DNA of 5,032 nt, taken from Methanomicrobiales archaeon (lineage in GTDB: Archaea; Halobacteriota; Methanomicrobia; Methanomicrobiales; JACTUA01). The position numbers were made by a program, and so were the translations under genes. The notes under the pieces are model-generated. The model saw nothing but the letters and a program-made list of their open reading frames with translations. It was not told the origin of the DNA and searched no databases. The stretch spans positions 1 through 5,032 of the forward strand of contig JAJRDC010000033.1 in assembly GCA_028678635.1 (NCBI GenBank), written 5' to 3'. This document shows positions 1 to 4,405 of the stretch, one piece after another; position 1 is the first letter of the stretch; each line of letters starts with the position of its first letter.

Positions 1-99
1 GAGAGCGGGGGCACCATCAGGGTCTTCCGGGAGGGAGAGGTGAAGATCTCCATCCGCCCCCACGAGCGCCGGTCACCTTCCGGTCCCACCCCCCTGTGA
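1..99 (+). CDS. C-terminal fragment of an upstream protein, possibly a diadenylate cyclase (DisA_N/DAC domain)
   Basis: Frame 1 is open from the window edge to a TGA at 97-99 and gives 32 residues. The first 24 or so codons (through IRPHERR) end almost always in G or C, as in the genes downstream, so this looks like real coding sequence. The fragment begins ESGGTIRVFREGEV, which resembles the last strands of DisA_N/DAC domains (a SEE-x-G-x-I-x-V-x-x-x-G-type ending). That domain makes c-di-AMP from two ATP, and many euryarchaea carry a short protein of this kind. The family call rests on about 15 residues and is tentative. The last eight residues (SPSGPTPL) and the stop fall inside an inverted copy of the local repeat (76-117) and change in character, suggesting a repeat-derived tail. 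The start lies outside the window. Confidence 0.45.
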   Translation, partial: ESGGTIRVFREGEVKISIRPHERRSPSGPTPL

Positions 100-117
100 G
101 GATAGGCTCTTCTTCGG
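76..117 (-). repeat. Dispersed GC-rich repeat, copy A (inverted)
   Basis: The reverse complement of this stretch aligns with 3850-3890 along its full length: about 37 identical columns of 43, three mismatches and three single-base gaps. The shared core on the minus strand is AGAAGAG, one variable base, CTATCCTCA, then a G-run followed by TGGGACCGG. The copy overlaps the last eight sense codons and the stop codon of the upstream reading frame. It holds only the left half of the element seen at 3850-3932; to the left of 76 the similarity ends in ordinary coding sequence. Confidence 0.75.
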
Positions 118-155
118 TGTCAGGGATCCATCCCCGATCCTGGCAGACCTCCTGG

Positions 156-208
156 AGCCCCATCCTCATCGGGGGTGGGCGGTGGGAAAGTGCAGCGCCC
201 CCTCCCGT
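156..208 (+). repeat. Dispersed GC-rich repeat, copy B (direct)
   Basis: ATCCTCAT at 162-169 and GGGGGTGGG at 171-179 match 3865-3881. After a diverged middle of 17 nt (16 nt in the 3850-3932 copy), GCCCCCTCCCGT at 197-208 matches 3898-3909 exactly. Order and spacing are both preserved, so this is a degenerate copy rather than chance GC-richness. The long internal hairpin of the better copy is lost here because the left stem arm has changed. With copy A (inverted, 84-109) it forms an imperfect inverted repeat: GAGCC, ATCCTCA and GGGGGTGGG blocks can pair across a spacer of about 47 nt. Confidence 0.65.
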
Positions 209-314
209 ACCATGCCGGGAACAAAACGGCTCTTCACTGGTTCCAACGGAGGGGATGCTGCGTGGGGCACCAGGAGGGGCCGACCGGAGATCATGTTCCC
301 CGCCTTCACCCCAA

Positions 315-339
315 GGGGGTTCCCTCCCGTCCTCCGCTG
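315..339 (+). repeat. Partial copy of the same repeat, right half (copy D)
   Basis: CCCTCCCGT (322-330) followed directly by CCTCCGCTG (331-339) matches 3901-3922 except that four bases (CCGC) present between the two blocks there are missing here. A G-run at 315-319 stands where the left hairpin arm lies in the better copy. The match is short and GC-rich, so it is less certain than copies A and B, but both blocks occur in the same order. Confidence 0.45.
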
Positions 340-353
340 CCTCCCCACTCACC

Positions 354-380
354 GGAGGATATGGTTTTATGATCTCCTCC
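354..380 (+). promoter_or_regulatory. Probable mat-his promoter with a dyad around the TATA-like site
   Basis: A T-rich TATA-like stretch, TTTTAT at 365-370, is preceded by purine-rich sequence that could act as a BRE. It lies in the only AT-richer patch just before mat and would place a transcript start around 390-395, leaving a leader of about 30 nt. GGAGGA at 354-359 and TCCTCC at 375-380 form a perfect 6-bp inverted repeat enclosing the TATA-like site, as an operator might. The box is a weak match to the methanogen consensus (TTTAWATA), so this is an inference from position. The alternative CTTATCTA near 382-389 lies too close to the start codon. Confidence 0.35.
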
Positions 381-423
381 CCTTATCTACTAGGATAGCG
401 AAACCCCGGACGAGAGGAACCAG

Positions 424-1626
424 ATGAGCAGGAATATCCGCGTGGAGAGCCTGGACCAGACCCCCATCGAACAGCAGCGCATTGAACTCGTGGAACGCAA
501 GGGCATCGGCCACCCGGACAGCCTGATGGACGGGATCGCCGAGTCGGTGAGCCGGGCGCTCTGCAGGGCCTACTTTGAGGAGTGCGGGGCGGTCCTGCAC
601 CACAATACGGACCAGGGCGAGGTGGTGGGTGGGGAGACGATACCGGCCTTCGGCGGCGGCAAGGTGATCCGGCCCATCTACGTGCTGCTCGTAGGAAGGG
701 CAACGAAGCAGTTCAACGGGATCCACATCCCCACGGATGCCATCGCCGTCTCCGCAGCCAGGCAGTACATCCGGGAGACAATCACGAACGCCAACATGGA
801 GCAGGACATCATCGTGGACAGCCGGCTCGGCGAGGGATCCACCGATCTCCGGGACGTCTTCCGGCCCTGCCAGGAGCACAAGCCCCGGGCCAATGACACC
901 TCTTTCGGCGTGGGGCATGCCCCCTTCTCCGAGACCGAGACCATTGTGAAGGCGGTCTCGGACTACATCGACGGGCCCCTGCGGAAGAAGTACCCGGCCA
1001 TCGGCCAGGACGTGAAGATCATGGGCCTGCGGGATTCGGACACCATCACCCTCACCCTGGCCGCCGCCATGGTGGGCCGCTACATCTCGGGGATCCAGGA
1101 GTACCTGGAGCTGAAGCAGGTGATGGCCGACGAGATCAGCAAGGTCGGACGGAAGTACACCAGCCGGCAGGTGAAGGTGGACGTGAACACCGCCGATGAC
1201 CCGGACCGGGGCTCGGTCTTCCTCACGGTCATCGGCACCTCCGCCGAGATGGGAGACGACGGTTCCGTGGGCCGGGGCAACCGGTGCAACGGGCTCATCA
1301 CCCCCAACCGGCCCATGTCCATGGAAGCCACCAGCGGGAAGAACCCCATCAACCACATCGGCAAGATCTACAACCTGCTGGCCACCCAGGTGGCCCGTGA
1401 CTGCGTGGCGCAGGTGAAAGGCATCGACGAGCTGTACATCCGGATCCTCTCCCAGATCGGGAATCCCATAGACCAGCCACTCGTTGCCTCGGCCCAGATC
1501 ATCCCGAGGCCCGGCGTGAAGTTCAGGCAGATCGCGGCCGAGGTAGAGTCCATCATCGATGCCCAGCTCGAGGACGTCACCTGCATCACGGGGAAGGTCA
1601 TCAACGGTGAGCTTTCCACCTTCTGA
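424..1626 (+). CDS. mat: S-adenosylmethionine synthetase, archaeal type (methionine adenosyltransferase)
   Basis: Makes S-adenosylmethionine from ATP and methionine in the cytoplasm, releasing phosphate and pyrophosphate; SAM then supplies methyl groups and radical-SAM enzymes, which are numerous in methanogens. The 400-residue product is full length for the archaeal family, which is only distantly related to bacterial MetK. Visible family blocks are RKGIGHPDSLMDGIAE (residues 25-40), HHNTDQGEVVGG (59-70), and the long signature from GTSAEMGDDGSVGRGNR (from about residue 271) through SGKNPINHIGKIYN. The GHPD histidine and the TDQ aspartate correspond to nucleotide- and metal-binding positions. 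The ATG is supported by GAGAGG at 412-417, six bases upstream. It is the first gene of a packed block with hisGAB; its last 20 nt overlap hisG. Identity is essentially certain; the operon link is inferred from spacing. Confidence 0.97.
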   Translation: MSRNIRVESLDQTPIEQQRIELVERKGIGHPDSLMDGIAESVSRALCRAYFEECGAVLHHNTDQGEVVGGETIPAFGGGKVIRPIYVLLVGRATKQFNGIHIPTDAIAVSAARQYIRETITNANMEQDIIVDSRLGEGSTDLRDVFRPCQEHKPRANDTSFGVGHAPFSETETIVKAVSDYIDGPLRKKYPAIGQDVKIMGLRDSDTITLTLAAAMVGRYISGIQEYLELKQVMADEISKVGRKYTSRQVKVDVNTADDPDRGSVFLTVIGTSAEMGDDGSVGRGNRCNGLITPNRPMSMEATSGKNPINHIGKIYNLLATQVARDCVAQVKGIDELYIRILSQIGNPIDQPLVASAQIIPRPGVKFRQIAAEVESIIDAQLEDVTCITGKVINGELSTF

Positions 1627-2485
1627 GAAGGTCCGGCTCGCCATCCCCTCCAAGGGGAGGATCGCGGCCCCCGCACGGGAGCTCCTGGAGAAGAGCGGGC
1701 TCCGCGTCGGGGAGGGGAGCGAGCGGCGCCTGCTCGCCGGCACCTCGGATCCCCACGTGGAGATGATCTTTGCCCGGCCCGCCGACATCCCCGAGTACGT
1801 GGCCAACGGGATCGCCGACCTGGGTATCACCGGGCAGGACATGGTCCGGGAGCGCGGCGTCACGGTGGATGAGATCCTGGACCTGCGGTTCGGGGCCGCA
1901 CGCCTGGTCCTGGCCGTGCCCGAGGAATCCCGGGTCCGATCCGCGAAGGATCTCCGGCGTGCCCGCATCGCCACCGAGTTCCCCCGGATCACCCGGGAGT
2001 TCTTTGACGGGAAGGGAGTGGAGGTCAGCGTGGTCCACGTAGGCGGTGCCTGCGAGGCAACGCCCCACCTGGGGATTGCCGATGCCATCGTGGACCTGAC
2101 GGCGTCGGGAGACACCCTCCGCACCCACCACCTGCGGGTGGTGGAGGAGGTGCTTTCCACCTCCACGCACCTCATCGGGAACCCCGCCTCCCGGCAGGAG
2201 AAAGGGGAGAAGATGGACGAGGTGGCGCTCGCCCTGGAATCGGTGGTCCGGGCCCGGGGGCAGTGCTACCTGATGATGAACATCAGCCGCCGGGCTCTCC
2301 CCCGGGTCAGGAAGGTGCTCCCGGGCCTCTCGGGCCCCACGGTGATGGACGTGGCCTCCGACGAAGATCTCGTGGCCGTCCACGCGGTGGTGGAGGAGGA
2401 CCGGATCTATGCCCTCATCACCCTCCTGAAACGGGAGGGGGCCCGGGACATCCTGGTCATGCCCATCGACCGGATGGTGCGGTGA
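1607..2485 (+). CDS. hisG: ATP phosphoribosyltransferase, long form (HisG_L)
   Basis: Catalyses the first committed step of histidine biosynthesis: ATP plus PRPP to phosphoribosyl-ATP. The product (292 residues from this start) opens with [11 protein letters not shown], continues with [23 protein letters not shown], and contains the PRPP-loop region [22 protein letters not shown]. From about residue 218 ([14 protein letters not shown]) to the end lies the ACT-like C-terminal domain of long-form HisG (PF08029 type), the site of histidine feedback inhibition; no HisZ partner is therefore expected. The start is a GTG at 1607, with GGGAAGG at 1591-1597 as ribosome binding site. The ATG at 1559 in the same frame would add 16 residues of mat-overlap sequence with no family resemblance. 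The chosen start overlaps mat by 20 nt, suggesting translational coupling. Confidence 0.95.
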   Translation: MSFPPSEKVRLAIPSKGRIAAPARELLEKSGLRVGEGSERRLLAGTSDPHVEMIFARPADIPEYVANGIADLGITGQDMVRERGVTVDEILDLRFGAARLVLAVPEESRVRSAKDLRRARIATEFPRITREFFDGKGVEVSVVHVGGACEATPHLGIADAIVDLTASGDTLRTHHLRVVEEVLSTSTHLIGNPASRQEKGEKMDEVALALESVVRARGQCYLMMNISRRALPRVRKVLPGLSGPTVMDVASDEDLVAVHAVVEEDRIYALITLLKREGARDILVMPIDRMVR

Positions 2486-2490
2486 GGACC

Positions 2491-3204
2491 GTGACCACGG
2501 TCTTTCCTGCCGTCGATATCCTGGGAGGCACCTGCGTCCAGCTGGTCCAGGGCCGGCGGGAGACGGCCACTTCCTACGGCGATCCGCTGGCGTGTGCCCG
2601 GAGGTGGCTGGTGGAGGGGGCCAGGGCTCTCCACGTCGTGAACCTGGACGGCGCGTTCGGCGACGCGACCCGGAACGCGGAGGTGATCCGCCGGCTGGTC
2701 CGGGAGGAGGAGGTCTTCCTCCAGCTGGGTGGGGGGATACGGTCCCTGGAGGACGCACGGGGCTGGCTGGAAACGGGGGTGGACCGGGTGATCCTCTCCA
2801 CGCTGGCAATCCGGGATCCACGCACCCTCACCCGGCTCGCCGCCGAGTACGGGGCGGAACGGGTGATGGCCGGCGTGGATGCCCGGGGCGGGCAGGTGGT
2901 GGTGCGGGGCTGGCAGGAACCTGCGGGGGAGTACCTGGCCTGGGCAGGGAAGCTTGAAGCCGCGGGCGCCGGATCCCTCCTGTACACGAACGTGGACGTG
3001 GAGGGGCTCCAGCAGGGGATCCGGCCGGAACCCGTCCGGAGGCTGCTGGCCGCCACCCGGCTTCCCGTCGTGGTTGCCGGGGGGATCACCACCGCCACCG
3101 ACGTGGCCCTGCTCCGGGACATGGGTGCCGCGGGAGTGGTGCTGGGGTCCGCCCTGTACAGCGGGAAGATCAGCGTGCGCGAGGCGATGGAAGTATGCCG
3201 GTAA
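2491..3204 (+). CDS. hisA: ProFAR isomerase (phosphoribosylformimino-5-aminoimidazole carboxamide ribotide isomerase)
   Basis: Performs the Amadori rearrangement of ProFAR to PRFAR in histidine biosynthesis, in a single (beta/alpha)8 barrel. At 237 residues it has the usual HisA length. Blocks seen in order: FPAVDILGG with catalytic-type Asp9, [38 protein letters not shown] with Asp130, [10 protein letters not shown] with Thr166, and the phosphate-binding VVVAGGI and [12 protein letters not shown]. Asp9, Asp130 and Thr166 correspond to Asp8, Asp127 and Thr164 of the Thermotoga enzyme. The family's usual YTD-I motif reads YTN-V here. The start chosen is GTG 2491, backed by GGTGAGG at 2481-2487. 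GTG 2482 is an alternative that would overlap the hisG stop by 4 nt (GTGA) and add three residues. HisF was considered, but the YTN-V region and the hisGAB context favour HisA. Confidence 0.94.
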   Translation: MTTVFPAVDILGGTCVQLVQGRRETATSYGDPLACARRWLVEGARALHVVNLDGAFGDATRNAEVIRRLVREEEVFLQLGGGIRSLEDARGWLETGVDRVILSTLAIRDPRTLTRLAAEYGAERVMAGVDARGGQVVVRGWQEPAGEYLAWAGKLEAAGAGSLLYTNVDVEGLQQGIRPEPVRRLLAATRLPVVVAGGITTATDVALLRDMGAAGVVLGSALYSGKISVREAMEVCR

Positions 3205-3782
3205 GGAAGGCTGCGGTGGAACGGAAAACGAAGGAGACAGAGATCAGGCTGATCCTGGTACTGGACGGGGAAGGGGAATGCAGGGTAAAGACAGGAATCC
3301 CGTTCCTCAACCACATGCTTGAGGCCTGGGCCACCCACGGCAGGTTTGACCTGGACGTGAAGGCAGTGGGGGACCTTGCCGTGGACCCCCACCACCTGGT
3401 GGAGGACCTTGGGATCGTGCTGGGCCAGGCGGTCCGGAAGGCGGTGGGAGACGGGAAGGGCATCGCCCGGTTCGGCTTCGCCGTCATCCCCATGGACGAA
3501 GCGCTCGCCCAGGTGGCGGTGGACTGCGGCGGCCGGAGCTTCCTTGCCTGGAATGCTCCCCTCTCTCTCCCGGAGACGGGCGGGATCCCGTCGGACCTCT
3601 TCCCCCACTTCTTCGGGAGTCTCGCCGTGCACGGCGGCCTGACCCTCCACGTGACCTGCACCGGCCGGTCCGACCACCACCGGATCGAGGCGATCTTCAA
3701 GGCCTGCGGCCGGGCCCTCTCCCAGGCCGTGGCCCCGGATCTCCGCGTCCGGGGGGTCCCCAGCACCAAGGGGACCTTCTGA
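3195..3782 (+). CDS. hisB: Imidazoleglycerol-phosphate dehydratase, monofunctional
   Basis: Dehydrates imidazole glycerol phosphate to imidazole acetol phosphate in histidine biosynthesis, using two Mn(II) ions in a 24-subunit particle. The 195-residue product is the dehydratase alone, without the phosphatase domain fused in enterobacteria. All metal ligands expected for the family are visible: His40 (in FLNHML), His66-His67-x-x-Glu70 (PHHLVED), His152 (TLHV) and His161-His162-x-x-Glu165 (DHHRIEA). Also present are ERKTKET (9-15), PMDEAL (99-104) and the terminal PSTKGTF. Two usual family residues differ: D/N in FLNHML and N/S in RSDHH. ATG 3195 is preferred because the family block RxAxVxRxTxET starts before the in-frame GTG at 3216. 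It overlaps hisA by 10 nt and is the last gene of the block. Confidence 0.96.
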   Translation: MPVRKAAVERKTKETEIRLILVLDGEGECRVKTGIPFLNHMLEAWATHGRFDLDVKAVGDLAVDPHHLVEDLGIVLGQAVRKAVGDGKGIARFGFAVIPMDEALAQVAVDCGGRSFLAWNAPLSLPETGGIPSDLFPHFFGSLAVHGGLTLHVTCTGRSDHHRIEAIFKACGRALSQAVAPDLRVRGVPSTKGTF

Positions 3783-3849
3783 GGGCACCACCTCTCTCCT
3801 CGCATTTGTCCATCTGTCAAGGTGTGAGATTCTCTCTTCATTGGGATAA

Positions 3850-3932
3850 CCGACAGAAGAGACTATCCTCATGGGGGTGGGACCGGGAGGGGGCTCTGCC
3901 CCCTCCCGTCCGCCCTCCGCTGAAAAGGATAG
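3850..3932 (+). repeat. Dispersed GC-rich repeat, best copy (C): long hairpin with 7-bp inverted ends
   Basis: The core, 3863-3932, starts with CTATCCT (3863-3869) and ends with its exact reverse complement AGGATAG (3926-3932). In its centre CGGGAGGGGGC (3884-3894) and GCCCCCTCCCG (3898-3908) form a perfect 11-bp stem with a three-base TCT loop. Flanking bases 3874-3882 and 3909-3918 extend the pairing with small bulges and mismatches, so most of the 70 nt can fold into one rod. Similarity to copy A begins further left, at 3850. The element sits between convergent hisB and the histone gene, about 70 nt past the hisB stop. No T-run follows the hairpin on the plus strand, so it is not a classical intrinsic terminator. 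A small non-coding RNA or MITE-like relic is possible but unproven. Confidence 0.75.
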
Positions 3933-3980
3933 GACCTGATTGTCGGATGGAACCGCTGGAAGTGGAGCGTACGCTCTTCA

Positions 3981-4010
3981 GAAAAAGTAAAGAAGATCCG
4001 GAAAAAAGAA
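3981..4010 (-). terminator. Oligo-T tracts downstream of the histone gene
   Basis: Read on the minus strand, the sequence starting 7 nt past the histone stop has a T6 run (4002-4007), then TTCTTTAC, then a T5 run (3982-3986). Archaeal RNA polymerase terminates at such T-rich stretches without needing a hairpin. The position, immediately after a short, probably strongly expressed gene and before a convergent operon, fits a terminator. Confidence 0.6.
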
Positions 4011-4016
4011 TGGATT

Positions 4017-4220
4017 TCAGGACTTGGCGGCCAGATCCACGTCTTCTTCCTTGATCGTCTTTCTCCCGGCGTGCTGGGCCAGGCGGTTCGCCTCCTTCGT
4101 CAGGTTGGCGATGTACGCCTCCGCCTTGGCCACCAGCGCCGCGGCAGCATCGCTGCCCACCCTCTCGGCCCCGTTCTTCTTTGCGATCCGGACAACCGCA
4201 GCAATCGGTAAATCAGCCAT
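4017..4220 (-). CDS. Archaeal histone (HMfB-like, single histone fold)
   Basis: A 67-residue DNA-packaging protein that dimerises, wraps DNA and can stack into longer histone-DNA rods. It opens MADLPIAAVVRIAKKNGAERV and carries HAGRKTIKEEDVDLA near the end. Numbering runs one ahead of HMfB. The DNA-contact residues Arg11, Lys14, Arg20 and Lys54-Thr55 are kept, as are the Arg53-Asp60 pair and the dimer-dimer interface set Leu47, His50, Asp60 and Leu63, so stacking should be possible. The protein ends just after the third helix, without the basic RRFKK tail of HMfB. The start is ATG 4220: GAGGTGA (4229-4235) lies eight bases upstream. A GTG at 4232 lies inside that site and is rejected. It is transcribed convergently to hisB from its own promoter. 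Confidence 0.96.
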   Translation of the reverse strand: MADLPIAAVVRIAKKNGAERVGSDAAAALVAKAEAYIANLTKEANRLAQHAGRKTIKEEDVDLAAKS

Positions 4221-4228
4221 TCTCGATT

Positions 4229-4235
4229 TCACCTC
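4229..4235 (-). promoter_or_regulatory. Ribosome binding site deciding the histone start
   Basis: The minus strand reads GAGGTGA, a long match to the archaeal anti-Shine-Dalgarno, with an 8-nt spacer to ATG 4220. Because the upstream in-frame GTG (4232-4230) is part of this motif, it cannot plausibly be the start. Confidence 0.85.
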
Positions 4236-4258
4236 AAGATTTATGGTAGATTCGCCAG

Positions 4259-4276
4259 TATTTAAATCTATCTTTC
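4259..4276 (-). promoter_or_regulatory. Histone promoter: TATA box and BRE-like sequence
   Basis: On the minus strand TTTAAATA (4266-4259) is an excellent archaeal TATA box, preceded by the purine-rich GAAAGATAG that could serve as BRE. It lies 38 nt upstream of the ATG, predicting a transcript start near 4236 and a very short leader holding the ribosome binding site. The surrounding 4236-4295 is distinctly AT-rich against the GC-rich genes, as expected for a strong promoter. Confidence 0.8.
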
Positions 4277-4282
4277 AATTAT

Positions 4283-4320
4283 CTCAAAAAATAACCCCTC
4301 TATCCCTCGACGGAGCCGTC
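4283..4320 (-). terminator. Candidate terminator of mtxX
   Basis: On the minus strand a near-palindrome GACGGCTCCGTC (4320-4309) is followed about 13 nt later by TTATTTTTTGAG, containing a T6 run (4291-4286). It lies about 85 nt beyond the mtxX stop and just upstream of the histone promoter, where readthrough would otherwise enter the histone gene. The T-run could also simply be part of the AT-rich promoter region. Confidence 0.35.
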
Positions 4321-4346
4321 TGCGTCCGTCTCTTGCCATACCAGCT

Positions 4347-4373
4347 CCAAATTGGCCGTTGAGAAAACAACGG
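4347..4373. repeat. Two adjacent small palindromes between mtxX and the histone gene
   Basis: CCAAATTGG (4347-4355) is a perfect palindrome around a central A. It abuts CCGTTG (4356-4361), which pairs exactly with CAACGG (4368-4373) across a 6-nt loop. Together they form a back-to-back pair of dyads in the 185-nt spacer. They could be a 3' hairpin on the mtxX transcript or a protein-binding site upstream of the histone promoter (about 80-110 nt from its TATA box). Function is not shown by the sequence. Confidence 0.5.
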
Positions 4374-4405
4374 TATAAAATGGCTGTGGAATGAATCGAA
4401 ACCCT

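Larger units (their letters stand above)
100..423. other. Non-coding region upstream of mat, rich in repeat fragments
   Basis: No reading frame here has a credible start, ribosome binding site or recognisable product; the short open frames on both strands encode Pro/Arg/Gly-rich low-complexity peptides typical of GC-rich non-coding DNA. The stretch contains repeat copies at 76-117 (inverted), 156-208 (direct) and 315-339 (partial), a small hairpin (GGATC 124-128 with GATCC 136-140), and the probable mat promoter near its right end. The piece at 210-300 holds nothing I can name. A structured 5' leader on the mat transcript is possible only if transcription starts well upstream of the TATA-like site near 365. 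Confidence 0.7.

Noticed and set aside
100..423. SAM-sensing riboswitch in the mat leader
   Set aside because: I find no conserved core of a known SAM riboswitch class, and such elements are not established upstream of archaeal mat; the structure present is explained by the repeat copies.
17..427. Several short open frames on both strands upstream of mat
   Set aside because: They overlap repeat copies, encode low-complexity peptides, and overlap one another in every frame without codon bias or start signals.
1559..1606. Upstream ATG start for hisG
   Set aside because: The 16 added residues are translated from mat coding sequence in another frame and do not resemble HisG; GTG 1607 has a suitable ribosome binding site.
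367..2175. A 602-codon open frame on the minus strand across mat and hisG
   Set aside because: It is antisense to two genes with clear family motifs, is rich in Arg/Pro/Gly/His low-complexity sequence, and reflects the strong G/C third-position bias of the real genes.
1601..3872. Long minus-strand open frames across hisG, hisA and hisB
   Set aside because: Same artefact of GC-rich coding DNA; no recognisable domain and no ribosome binding site in a sensible place.
3884..3908. The 11-bp hairpin as an intrinsic terminator of the his block
   Set aside because: No U-run follows it on the plus strand, and archaeal termination depends on T-tracts rather than hairpins; its recurrence elsewhere points to a repeat.
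3806..4054. Plus-strand open frame between hisB and the histone gene
   Set aside because: It runs through the hairpin repeat and into the antisense of the histone gene, and shows no protein family features.
4374..4381. TATAAAAT on the plus strand as a promoter
   Set aside because: It would drive transcription into the antisense of mtxX with no plus-strand gene following; likely just AT-rich spacer sequence.
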